Shown here in pieces: positions 35,740 through 45,900 of a stretch of DNA of 64,000 nucleotides (its first letter is position 1; every line of letters starts with the position of its first letter). Below the pieces are notes generated by a model. The model saw nothing but the letters and a program-made list of their open reading frames with translations. It searched no databases and was not told where the DNA came from. Location of the stretch: NCBI RefSeq assembly GCF_010993705.1, contig NZ_WOFO01000001.1, positions 610,598 through 674,597 on the forward strand, written 5' to 3'. The stretch is from Cyclobacterium sp. SYSU L10401. GTDB lineage: Bacteria > Bacteroidota > Bacteroidia > Cytophagales > Cyclobacteriaceae. The position numbers and the translations under genes were made by a program.

Positions 35740-36305
35740 AATCGACTCGATTAAAATCATCATTAAACACACAGGGCAATGATTATTTTAATCGTCAAAG
35801 ATTCCATCTGACCAATAAAAAAAAATTATAAACAGATGAAATATTTTTTTGGTGTGTATTGAAGTGCAATATTTGATCACCTCAGGATTTTTATCAGTTG
35901 ATAAAAATTAAGTTTTTTCACAGGAGATTTGAATATTTTTAAGCTGTTATATGATAGAGTTGGGTTTAAACTGATTTATTATTTTTCGAATATTTTCTTT
36001 TTGAGACAAACTGGTAAAATACCCTTATCAATTATTGTTTGACCAATCATGTAATTTTTACGAAGTAAAATATTCATGTCAAACCTTTTTTTATTTCTCA
36101 GATTATTCTACATTTCAGATAAATATTGCTCTTATTGACCGTTTGTCAAGACTTTAAACCTACAATATTGGGTGTTACTGAAGATCTTACAATTTGAAAT
36201 TTCGTATTTTGGATGACATGGGTTTCTAGTAAAGACCATTGGTGTAAACAATTTTGATAAGGGTTAGCAGGGTAATTGTCATTTTAAATCCAAAATTATC
36301 CGTTT
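35740..36305. other. 566-bp AT-rich non-coding region upstream of SusC
   Basis: Beyond the inverted repeat there is no gene and no clean TAnnTTTG/TTTG promoter pair; the best approximation is TTTG with TATTTTG at about 36192-36212. The length and AT content suit a regulated SusC promoter with a long leader, but no sigma/anti-sigma or sensor genes accompany it. Confidence 0.5.
35748..35794. repeat. 15-bp inverted repeat after the DUF6992-like gene
   Basis: Arms CGATTAAAATCATCA (35748-35762) and TGATTATTTTAATCG (35780-35794) pair with one mismatch around a 17-nt loop. It may terminate the preceding gene, although there is no T-run, or be a binding site in the AT-rich region ahead of the SusC gene. 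Confidence 0.6.
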
Positions 36306-39300
36306 ATGAAAAACCTATTACTTATTGTCTGCCTGACAATGCTTACCGCTCTCGGGGGTACTGTTTTGGCTCAAACTGTATCCGGGAAGGTGACCGATCA
36401 AACCGATGGGATGCCGCTTCCGGGTGTATCGGTACTGATTAAGGGAACATCTACCGGTACCGCCACAGATGTGGATGGAAACTACAGCCTGAATGTTCCA
36501 GGGGGAGAAACTGTACTTGTTTTTTCCTTTCTTGGCTTTCAGACTGTTGAGGAAACCGTTGGTAACCGCTCCAGCATAGATATCAGCCTGGCTGAGGATG
36601 CTGCGGAACTTTCTGAGGTGGTGGTTACCGCCCTGGGAATTGAGAGAAATGTAAGGGCCTTGCAGTATTCGATCACTGAAGTGGGAGGAGAAGAGTTCAC
36701 CCAAGCACGCGAAAACAACATTGCCAACCAGTTGGCAGGCCGGGTAGCTGGAGTAAACGTGAGCAACGTAGCTTCTGGGCCGGCGGGTTCTTCCCGTGTC
36801 ATCATCCGGGGTAATACCTCCCTTCAGGGTGGAAATCAACCCTTATATGTAATTGATGGTATCCCTATGGACAATACCAACTTTGGTCAGGCAGGAGTCT
36901 GGGGAGGTGCGGATCAGGGTGATGGTATGACCAGTGTCAACCCCGATGATATCGAATCCATGTCTGTACTGAAAGGGGCCAGTGCTGCCGCACTTTATGG
37001 TTCCAGGGCTGCAAATGGTGTGATTTTGATCACCACCAAAAGGGGTACAGCTCAAAGGGGTATTGGAGTAGAGATCAACTCCAATGTGGTTTTTGAAAGG
37101 ATCAACAACCAGACAGACTTACAGACTGAATTTGGTTCGGGAAGATTTCAGGGTGACCAGATAACCGGCGAAGCGGTAAGACCCACTACCGTCCGGCAGG
37201 GATATGACTGGGGTACCGAGGCCTGGGGAGAACGATTGGGTTCCGGTACAGCCATGCATTTTGATGGCGTAGAACGACCTTATGTATATGCGGGAGATAA
37301 CTGGAACCGGTTTTACGAGACCGGAGCTGCCTATACCAATAGTATTTCTCTCTCAGGGGGAAGCGATACCCAGACTTTCCGGTTTAATGCCACCGATATG
37401 AGAAGTTCATCTGTGGTTCCCAATGCTGGTTTTGACCGGTTGAACATGTCAATAGCCACCAATGGCAAATTTGGTAAAAAGCTTACTTTTGACGCCAAAG
37501 TGCTTTATTCCAATGAAAGGACTCAAAACAGGCCGAGGTTATCGGATTCACCTGGAAATGCCTTCCAGTCCATATTTGCACTGCCCCCCAATGTAAACGT
37601 GGAATGGGGTAAGGGAGATCCCAACAGGTTAGGAACCATTCCTGTAGGCACCGATCCGGCGCTGTTGAGCACCTGGGGATTTGCCGAACAGGAAGAATAC
37701 CTGATGACCAATAATCCCTGGGGGCAAAATCCATATTTCGCTACGCATCAATTGTCTATCAATGACACCCGAGACAGGATCATTACTTCGGGGTCATTGA
37801 AATATGCCATTACCGATCACCTGTACCTTTCCGGAAGAGCAGGGATGGATTGGTTTACCCGAAGAGGAACTACCCTGACCCCGCAAGGAACAGGTTATGA
37901 ACGAAATGGCAGCATGAATGAAAGTGAGCGAAGGGTAAATGAAATTAACCTGGAAGCCATGCTAGGCTATAACCGGGAGTTTGGTGACTTTGGAGTGAAT
38001 GCCTTTATTGGAGCCAACAGGATGAGAAGAGAAGATGAAACCATTTCAGCCAATGGTCAGGGATTTAATGTGCCTTTCTTCCATGCCATCAACAATACCG
38101 TTACCAGAAACTTTGGATATGGCTATTCTGGCTGGGGAATCAATTCTGTTTTTGGATCTGCAGAGGTGAGCTATAAGAACATCCTGTTTTTGACTGCGAC
38201 TGGCAGAACAGATTGGTTCTCAGTTTTGGATCCGCAGTTCAATGATATTACCTATCCTTCCATTGGTGGTAGTTTTGTGTTTTCCGATGCCCTGACGGAA
38301 TTACCTGTTTGGTTGAGTTTTGGTAAGATCAGAGGGTCCTGGGCCAGGGTAGGAAACTCTACTGTAGGGCCTTACCAGATACAGAATGTTTATTCTCTAT
38401 TGGGTGCGCCTGCCATTGATCACAGCGGAAACCAGGTAGCCATGGCTTCTTTTGCTACTGCAGGAGGCAATGCAGGTACCATTCCAAACCGGTTTTTAAA
38501 GCCCCTGCTATCCACAGAAATTGAAATGGGTTTTGATGTTCGTTTTTTCCAGAACAGGTTGGGACTTGATTTCACCTATTACCAGCAGCGCAGTACGGAT
38601 GATCAATTGAATGCCCAGGTTTCCAGGGCTTCAGGTTTTGGTTCTACTTTGGTCAATTTGGGAGAAATGGAGAACAAAGGGGTGGAAATTTTACTTACTG
38701 GTGCTCCGGTAAGGACCAATAATTTCAGTTGGGATATCTCCTTTAATGTGGCCAGAAACAGGAATGAAGTAGTTTCCTTAATTGAAGGCAGTAGTATCCT
38801 GAATGTAGAGGAGCCCAGAACGCGAACGGTTTTCGTACAGCACAGGACCGGTTATCCATTCGGAGTACTGGCCGGATGGGTACAGAAGAAGTCTCCTGAT
38901 GGACAGCCTGTATTTGAAGAAAACGGGGCACCGGTTCAATCCGATGAGATGGAGGTCATTGGGAACGGTATTCCTGACTGGACCGGAGGGATAAATAATA
39001 GCATTACTTTTAAGGGTTTTAATTTTTCTGCCCTTGTGGATTTCAGAATTGGGGGAGATCTATATTCCGGTACCAATGTCCGCCTTACGCAATGGGGACT
39101 GCACAAGCAGACCCTGCAGGGAAGAGCAGGGGAGGAGCCACTGAGCGTATCCGGTGTGATACAGTCTGGTACCAATGCAGACGGGGATCCTATTTATGAG
39201 TCCTTTACCAAGACGCTTGCTCCTGGGGAGGCCAATAATTATTGGAACCAAATGGGAAACAGGGTGCAGGACTATTTCATCTACGATGGTTCTTTTGCCA

Positions 39301-39530
39301 AGTTAAGGCAGGTGACATTGGGATACAATTTCCCACGAAGCATATTAGATAAAACGCCATTTACCAACCTGAACCTTTCTTTCGTCGGGCGTAACCTATC
39401 CATTCTTTGGAAAAATGTAGAAAACATTGATCCTGAGTCAGGATATTCTTCAGGAAATGGTCAAGGACTGGATTACTTCGGTATGCCACAGACCAGGACA
39501 TTTGGATTCAATGTAAGGGCAACGTTTTAA
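36306..39530 (+). CDS. SusC/RagA-type TonB-linked outer membrane transporter
   Basis: A 1074-residue outer-membrane importer driven by TonB. Signal peptide (to VLAQ, residue 23), a carboxypeptidase-regulatory-like beta domain (SGKVTDQTDGMPLPGVSVLI, 26-100), a TonB box-like ELSEVVVTALG, the plug with NNIANQLAGRVAGV and SSRVIIRGNTSL, and the 22-strand barrel ending FGFNVRATF. The SusC signature LYGSRAANGVILITTK is present. It pairs with the SusD-like gene 20 bp downstream to capture and import an unknown oligomeric nutrient. No TonB-dependent signalling extension. Confidence 0.96.
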   Translation: MKNLLLIVCLTMLTALGGTVLAQTVSGKVTDQTDGMPLPGVSVLIKGTSTGTATDVDGNYSLNVPGGETVLVFSFLGFQTVEETVGNRSSIDISLAEDAAELSEVVVTALGIERNVRALQYSITEVGGEEFTQARENNIANQLAGRVAGVNVSNVASGPAGSSRVIIRGNTSLQGGNQPLYVIDGIPMDNTNFGQAGVWGGADQGDGMTSVNPDDIESMSVLKGASAAALYGSRAANGVILITTKRGTAQRGIGVEINSNVVFERINNQTDLQTEFGSGRFQGDQITGEAVRPTTVRQGYDWGTEAWGERLGSGTAMHFDGVERPYVYAGDNWNRFYETGAAYTNSISLSGGSDTQTFRFNATDMRSSSVVPNAGFDRLNMSIATNGKFGKKLTFDAKVLYSNERTQNRPRLSDSPGNAFQSIFALPPNVNVEWGKGDPNRLGTIPVGTDPALLSTWGFAEQEEYLMTNNPWGQNPYFATHQLSINDTRDRIITSGSLKYAITDHLYLSGRAGMDWFTRRGTTLTPQGTGYERNGSMNESERRVNEINLEAMLGYNREFGDFGVNAFIGANRMRREDETISANGQGFNVPFFHAINNTVTRNFGYGYSGWGINSVFGSAEVSYKNILFLTATGRTDWFSVLDPQFNDITYPSIGGSFVFSDALTELPVWLSFGKIRGSWARVGNSTVGPYQIQNVYSLLGAPAIDHSGNQVAMASFATAGGNAGTIPNRFLKPLLSTEIEMGFDVRFFQNRLGLDFTYYQQRSTDDQLNAQVSRASGFGSTLVNLGEMENKGVEILLTGAPVRTNNFSWDISFNVARNRNEVVSLIEGSSILNVEEPRTRTVFVQHRTGYPFGVLAGWVQKKSPDGQPVFEENGAPVQSDEMEVIGNGIPDWTGGINNSITFKGFNFSALVDFRIGGDLYSGTNVRLTQWGLHKQTLQGRAGEEPLSVSGVIQSGTNADGDPIYESFTKTLAPGEANNYWNQMGNRVQDYFIYDGSFAKLRQVTLGYNFPRSILDKTPFTNLNLSFVGRNLSILWKNVENIDPESGYSSGNGQGLDYFGMPQTRTFGFNVRATF

Positions 39531-39550
39531 TCACTAAAGGAAAAAATACC

Positions 39551-41155
39551 ATGAAAATTATAAATAGATTTCTCTTTTTTGGTTTGGCAGTCTGCATTTC
39601 TTTGTTCAGTTGTGATACAGAAGAATTGCACGATCTGAATATCAATCCCCAGGCAGTAAACGAAATTGATCTCAACTTCATGTTTACTGCAGCTCAACTG
39701 GGATCCGCTTCAGGCGGTTCGGCAGGGGATAACCGGTACATTGACTGGCGGACCAATATAGGCATGACCGCCTACCTGATCCAGCACCTGGCAAATGCCG
39801 GTGGGGGGATTGCTCCAGGGGATAAATACACTGAAAATTTCGAGTCCAACAATGCGCCATTCGAATTTTTCTATGGAGATGCATTAAAGAATATTTCGGA
39901 AGTGATCCGACAGACAGGCCCCGGAGGATACGATGAAGGGAATAAGATCAACACCAGAAATGCTGCCAGAATCATGCGTGTGCTGAATTTTCACAGGCTG
40001 ACAGATTTCTATGGCAATATCCCTTATTTTGATGCTTTGCAGGGGATGGAGGGAGTTTTCTTTCCGGAATATGATCCCCAGTCTGAAATTTATCCCCACC
40101 TTTTACAGGAATTGGAAGAAGCAACAGCAGCCATAAGTGCTTCCAACCCGGATGATGGTTTTGCCAGGGCGGATATCATCTATGATGGTGATATTGACAA
40201 ATGGAAGCGTTTTGGCTATTCCCTGATGTTGCGTTTGGCCATGAGGGTTTCTGATGCAGCACCTCAATTAGCTGATGAGTATGTGACCAAGGCCATCGCC
40301 GGAGGAGTGATGCAAAGCAACGATGACAATGCCTGGGTACCCATGTCAGAAGGTCCTAGTCTGTGGATCAACCAAAATGGTATTTCCAGGGCGTTTTTTC
40401 CTGGAGATGGTGGTCAACCCGGTTATTTAAGTGAGACTTTGGTAGATTGGCTGAAAGCTGATGCCACCACGGCTGATGAAGTAGATCCCAGATTGATGGT
40501 CCTTAGCGGAGGTATTGCAGATTGGTCAGCTGTATCCTGGACACCTACCAATACCAATCCTTTGGAACAAAAAGGCATGCCCAATGGATTTGATGCTGCC
40601 GGATTGGAAGAAATAGAGGGAGGGCCGGTAGACCAGGTGTCTACTTACTCGAGGATCAATTACCTGATGTTGCAGCGAGATAGTCCCTACATGCTGATGA
40701 ATTATGCAGAATCAGCCTTTTTACAGGCTGAGGCATTGGAGCGTGGGATTGGATCCGGGATTTCAGGTACTGCAGGGCAGCATTATAACCAGGGCGTAAA
40801 AGGTGCCATGCAGATGTATACGCCTTTTGATGAGTCACTATCCATATCCGATGCCCAGGTCGATGCTTATTTGGCCAGGCATCCATATGGTGCCGAAAAA
40901 CCTGCTCTGGAAATGATTGGCGAACAAATGTGGGTGAGTAAGTTTTTCAATTGGTGGGAAGCCTGGTCTGACTGGAGAAGGACAGGATATCCTCAATTGA
41001 CACCAACCAATTACCCCGGGAATGTAACCCAGGGCCAGATCATGAGAAAGCTCAGGTATCCTGCTGCTGAGGCAGCTACGAATGAAAACTTCCAGGCAGG
41101 TGCCACCTTGCCTGATATCTTCACCACCAGGGTATGGTGGGATACGGCTGATTAA
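39551..41155 (+). CDS. SusD/RagB-like nutrient-binding outer membrane lipoprotein
   Basis: A 534-residue surface lipoprotein that closes over the SusC barrel and presents ligand. The signal peptide ends in the lipobox LFSC with Cys21. Text of the SusD-like_2 kind is seen: LNINPQAVNEIDLNFMF, RIMRVLNFHRLTDFYGNIPY, and the TPR-type helices LMLRLAMRVSDAAPQLADEY; the C-terminal WEAWSDWRRTGYPQLTP is typical. It follows SusC by 20 bp and ends before a strong terminator, so the pair is one transcript. Confidence 0.94.
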   Translation: MKIINRFLFFGLAVCISLFSCDTEELHDLNINPQAVNEIDLNFMFTAAQLGSASGGSAGDNRYIDWRTNIGMTAYLIQHLANAGGGIAPGDKYTENFESNNAPFEFFYGDALKNISEVIRQTGPGGYDEGNKINTRNAARIMRVLNFHRLTDFYGNIPYFDALQGMEGVFFPEYDPQSEIYPHLLQELEEATAAISASNPDDGFARADIIYDGDIDKWKRFGYSLMLRLAMRVSDAAPQLADEYVTKAIAGGVMQSNDDNAWVPMSEGPSLWINQNGISRAFFPGDGGQPGYLSETLVDWLKADATTADEVDPRLMVLSGGIADWSAVSWTPTNTNPLEQKGMPNGFDAAGLEEIEGGPVDQVSTYSRINYLMLQRDSPYMLMNYAESAFLQAEALERGIGSGISGTAGQHYNQGVKGAMQMYTPFDESLSISDAQVDAYLARHPYGAEKPALEMIGEQMWVSKFFNWWEAWSDWRRTGYPQLTPTNYPGNVTQGQIMRKLRYPAAEAATNENFQAGATLPDIFTTRVWWDTAD

Positions 41156-41184
41156 TAAGCCATGATTGAAACAATAGTGATTTT

Positions 41185-41215
41185 AAGGGGTGCCTTTCCA
41201 GGGCGCCCCTTTATT
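41185..41215. terminator. GC-rich hairpin terminator between convergent genes
   Basis: Arms AAGGGGTGCC (41185-41194) and GGCGCCCCTT (41202-41211) pair over 10 bp with one G-U; the plus strand continues TATTTT. It ends the SusCD transcript; its right arm touches the stop codon of the opposing FG-GAP gene, so it may act in both directions. Confidence 0.75.
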
Positions 41216-42725
41216 TTGCGTAGACGCCGTCTCCATCTGATCCCATAAATGCTCCCCAGACCGGTTTGTCTTTCATTCTGATGGGCAGGTCTATTCTCTT
41301 TACTTTCATACCAAGAAAGGAAAGGATATCGGTATGGCTGAAATATTGACAATGAACCAAATCCAGGTATCCGTCCCTATCAATGTCTCCCAACCAGGGG
41401 GTAGAAAATATGTTTTTAAAACCTTTGGACTGATCCAGAATGTGTAGCTCATCGGATTTAAAATCCATTAAGACTAACTTATTTTCAATGGTAAATGCAG
41501 ACCTGTCGTCAATGGCTCGATTACAGTCAAATTCATTGATACTGAATATCACTTCATCTGTCCCATCCTTATTCAAATCATAGGCTATAGGCGATGAAAA
41601 TCCGGTACAACCATACGCTTCCTTTTTGACCACATCGCCTGTTTTTCCATCAATCAATACCTGGATGGATCCGGTGTTTTCCGGCCAAATCCCCTTGCTA
41701 ACAAATGTAAATAGATCAGGTACCTCATCGGATGTAAATTGACCCACGGCAAAGCTGTTACTACTTTCCGTGTCAGGAATCTGTTGCTGCCAGAGAACAT
41801 CAAAAGACTTTCCAGACAGGGCTGTGATGGTACTGGCATGAGAAATGGCGATAATATCTAAAAAACCATCCCGGTCCAAATCAGCCAATACCGGGGGAGA
41901 AATAAAACCATGATTTTTTTCAGTAACCAGTACCCTGGCATTGGAAAGATCGTTTTTCATCAGGTCTTCCAGCATGGCCAGGTAAAGGCTTCCGGAAATG
42001 GTTTCACCTCCAGTCCCAAAGATTACCATGGGTTTATGGTTTTTTCCTTGATTCAATATCAAGGGTGACAGGTAGGTTTCTTTGCCATCGGGCATGCTAT
42101 CCGCAGCCAAAATTTCCCCGGACAATGCATCTATGACCATCAGAATTCCAGGATACCTTTCCTCCGTCTCAAAAGGTGCTGCTCTGGCATTCCCGCCATT
42201 GCTGACAAGTAACTCCGGCATACCATTTCCATTCTGATCGGGTACCAGAACGCTGTTATTGAAATTAAATCTGGCGTGTTTCAATACGGGATGGTTCATG
42301 TATTTACTGCTGTCATATTCCCATATCAGGCCACCTGATCGCCCATCAATGCTTTTGAGATGGGGGCCTCTTCCTCCAATGAAAATGTCCGGTACCCCAT
42401 CCTGATTCACATCATGAAATGTAGCAGACCCATACACCTGATCCACCGTTGGGGCATGCCATAGCAATTCGCCATTTTTCCCGTTGATGGCCAATATGCC
42501 ATATTCACTGTATTCGAACTCATTTTTGCCTGCACCAATTACAAAGTCCAAAACCCCATCTTCATTTAAGTCCGCTGAACGCAGAGAAGATTGAGATCCT
42601 ATGACCGGAAAACCGGCTTCCCATACCAGGGAACTGTTCTTTTTTTCCTGGCAGGATAAAGTTGCACATGCAAACCAGGCGATCAGGTAAATGAAACCCC
42701 AATAAAACCCCTTCTTTTTCTTCAT
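41211..42725 (-). CDS. FG-GAP/VCBS repeat lipoprotein
   Basis: About 504 residues, a beta-propeller lipoprotein. The signal peptide ends in the lipobox TLSC. At least six calcium-loop repeats of the FG-GAP/VCBS type are visible: DLNEDGVLDF, DVNQDGVPDI, DQNGNGMPEL, DLDRDGFLDI, DLNKDGTDEV and DIDRDGYLDL, with PQQ/BamB-like blades (GILAINGKNGELLWHA) between. Probably on the cell surface, binding carbohydrate or a partner. I start at the ATG 42725 (MKKKKGFYW); an ATG at 42755 adds ten residues. Opposes SusCD and diverges from the large VCBS gene. Confidence 0.85.
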   Translation of the reverse strand: MKKKKGFYWGFIYLIAWFACATLSCQEKKNSSLVWEAGFPVIGSQSSLRSADLNEDGVLDFVIGAGKNEFEYSEYGILAINGKNGELLWHAPTVDQVYGSATFHDVNQDGVPDIFIGGRGPHLKSIDGRSGGLIWEYDSSKYMNHPVLKHARFNFNNSVLVPDQNGNGMPELLVSNGGNARAAPFETEERYPGILMVIDALSGEILAADSMPDGKETYLSPLILNQGKNHKPMVIFGTGGETISGSLYLAMLEDLMKNDLSNARVLVTEKNHGFISPPVLADLDRDGFLDIIAISHASTITALSGKSFDVLWQQQIPDTESSNSFAVGQFTSDEVPDLFTFVSKGIWPENTGSIQVLIDGKTGDVVKKEAYGCTGFSSPIAYDLNKDGTDEVIFSINEFDCNRAIDDRSAFTIENKLVLMDFKSDELHILDQSKGFKNIFSTPWLGDIDRDGYLDLVHCQYFSHTDILSFLGMKVKRIDLPIRMKDKPVWGAFMGSDGDGVYAK

Positions 42726-42899
42726 TTCCTCGTTCAAATATGATTTCAAATTCATTCAATATACTTATAATTGGGAATAATTCTTACTGGACAAGTCAGG
42801 TTAACTGAAAACTGAGGCCTGGAAGAAAGTTTCATGACAATTTTGACTGCTATTGTGTTCCCGGCTGGAAAAATGTAGATTTACTCGTATTAAAGGGAA

Positions 42900-42907
42900 T
42901 AAGTTTG
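42900..42907 (+). promoter_or_regulatory. TAnnTTTG element upstream of the VCBS/TrpB2 operon
   Basis: TAAGTTTG matches the -7 consensus, 38 nt upstream of the chosen ATG (42946); transcription would start at about 42913. This argues against the longer reading frame that opens at 42853. Confidence 0.4.
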
Positions 42908-42945
42908 GGCTCCGAAAAGGCTCAATTTTGCACAATGGATTGAAT

Positions 42946-45900
42946 ATGGAATGCTTTAACAAACATATGTTTAGGCTTGTATTTTTGGTTTCCCTTCCTG
43001 TTTGGGGGACTTTAGCCCAGGGCTTTGAAAAACTACCTGCCAGAAAAACAGGGGTTAAGTTTCAAAATAACCTGAAAGAGGATCAATTTTCCAACATACT
43101 CACCTATGAATATTTCTATAACGGGGGAGGCGTGGCTATAGGAGACATTGATAATGATGGTTTGGACGATATTTTCTTTACCGGAAACATGACTTCAAAC
43201 AAGCTGTATTTGAACCAGGGGGATTTTAAATTCAAAGACATTACACGAGCTGCCGGGGTGGAAGGAAAACAGGCATGGACCACTGGTACAAGCATGGTAG
43301 ATATCAACGGGGACGGCTACCTGGACATTTATGTGTGTTATTCCGGAAAGGGCCCTGCAGCATCCAGGAGAAACCAATTGTTTATCAATCAAAAGGATGG
43401 AACCTTTGTAGAATCTGCCGAAGCATATGGCCTGGCAGACCCTGCCAATAGCATACAGGCTTTGTTTTTTGATTTCGATCTGGATGGGGACCTGGACATG
43501 TACCTGCTCAATCACAATACTCAGGTGATCAATGAAATTGATTTTAATGCCAAAAGGAAAGATCGGAACCCTTTTTCGGGCGATAAATTATTCAGGAATG
43601 ACGGGGGGTATTTTAAGGATATCAGTGAACAGGCAGGGATTATCGGAAATTCCATGGGTTTCGGTTTGGGCATTGCAGCTGCAGATATTTCCGGAAACGG
43701 ATATCCTGATCTCTACGTGTCCAATGATTATATTGAACCAGACTACCTGTATCTCAATAATGGAGACGGCACATTTACAGAAAGTCTGACCGATTATTTG
43801 CAACATATTTCCTATTTTTCCATGGGTTCAGATATCAGTGACATCAATAATGATGGCCTATCAGACATCTTTACTTTGGATATGCTGCCAGAGGATAACA
43901 AGCGGCAGAAATTGTTGTATGGACCCGAAAATTATGAGCAATATGCCCTGATGGTGATGGAGGGATTTTATCATCAAAACATGCGGAACATGTTGCATGT
44001 CAACCAGGGAGCAGGGTTTTTCAGTGAGGTGGGCCAGTTTGCTGGTATTTCAAATACAGATTGGAGCTGGGCCGCATTTTTTGCGGATTTTGACAATGAT
44101 GGCTGGAAGGATCTGTTTGTAAGCAATGGCTATTATAGGGATTACACCAACAGGGACTTTTTAAAATATAAAGGAGACTATTATTTCAGTAAAGCAAGGG
44201 ATGGTGAGAAGGCGGATACACTTCACCTGGTGACCAGCATGGAATCCACACCGATTCATGACTACTTGTATAAGAATGAAGGTGGCATCGCCTTCAGCGA
44301 CATGTCTGAGGATTGGGGGTTTGAAGCACCTGGTTTTTCCAATGGAGCAGCCTATGCTGACCTGGATAATGACGGTGCCCTGGACCTGGTGGTCAACCAC
44401 CTCAATGCGGCCTCTGGAATTTTCAAAAACACGCTAAAATCCGGTGGTAAAACACCAAACTTCCTGCAAATAAAACTTCAGGGGAATGGAATGAATACTT
44501 CCGGTATAGGGGCGAAAATCACAGTATATTCCGGTCAGGAGATGCAGTACTTTGAGCAGCAACCCACCAGAGGTTTTCAGTCTTCTGTAAGCCATAAAAT
44601 TCATGTAGGGTTAGGTGAAACAGAAGTGGTAGATTCTTTACATATCGCCTGGCCCTTGGGCAAAGAACAATGGCTAAAGGGAGTAAAGGCCAATAGTTTT
44701 CTGGTTTTGGATGAAAATGATGCTCAGACCATTATGGATCAGGTAGCAGAAAAAGAACAAGCCATTTTTACCCCTATCGTATCGCCCGTCAATTTTGAAC
44801 ACATGGAGCCTGGGTACAATGATTTCAAGCGCCAGCCTTTATTGAGCCATATGCTTTCTCCTACAGGTCCTGTTTTGGCAGTGGCTGATGTAAACCAAAA
44901 TGGTTTTATGGATGTTTTTGTAGGAGGCGCAAAAGGGAAGTCCGGAAAGCTGTTTTTACAGGTTTCGAATGGTAAGTTTATAGAATCTCAGGGGTTGGAC
45001 CTGGAGGAAGACAGCCAAAGTGCCACTGCTGATGCCTTGTTTTTTGATGCCAATGGAGATGGTCTGCCGGACCTTTATATTGTAAGTGGAGGCTATCACG
45101 ACTATACACGGGATTCCCCGGAATTGCAGGATAAGCTTTATATCAACCAAGGTGGTGGTAAATTTAAAAAAGCGGCAGGTGCACTGCCTGGACCAGGCAG
45201 CAGTGGATCCGTGGTAAAAGCCATGGACATGGATAAAGATGGGGATCTGGATCTCCTTATTGGAGGCAGGGCAGTTCCCGGTCAATATCCCAAAGCTGCA
45301 CCATCCTTTATTTTACTAAACGATGGTCAGGGGAATTTCGAAGATAAAACCGAAGTACTTTTTCCAGAGCTTTCATCCCTTGGAATGATCACTGATGCGG
45401 AGGTATTGGATTTGAATGGAGATGGATGGGAAGATCTGTTGCTGGTTGGAGATTGGGCACCCATAAGTATTTTTCTCAACCAACAGGGGCAGGGTTTTGA
45501 AAATGCCACTAAAGCGTATTTTGACCAGCCTTTATTGGGTAAGTGGACGGTGGTAAAGGCTGCCGACTTTGATAAGGACGGTGACCTGGACCTGGTGGTT
45601 GGTAATTTTGGACGAAATAGCCAGCTGAAGGCAAATGGCCAGGAGCCGCTTACCCTTGTATATGGGGATTTTGATGGTAACGGTTCAGTGGATCCCATTT
45701 TGACACATTATATTAAAGGAGAAGCTTATCCGTTTATGAGCAGGGATGAACTCCTGGACCAGATGTATGGAATGCGAAGTAAGTTTACCGATTATGCCTC
45801 CTTTTCTGAAGCAAAAATCGAAGATATTTTATCCAGGGAGCAGTTAGAGAGCGCTGAAAAATTGGTTATTAACGAACTAAATACCCTATACCTGGAAAAT

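Noticed and set aside
42853-42945. 31-residue upstream extension of the large VCBS protein
   Set aside because: It would start before the candidate promoter and lacks a signal-peptide pattern; the ATG at 42946 gives one.
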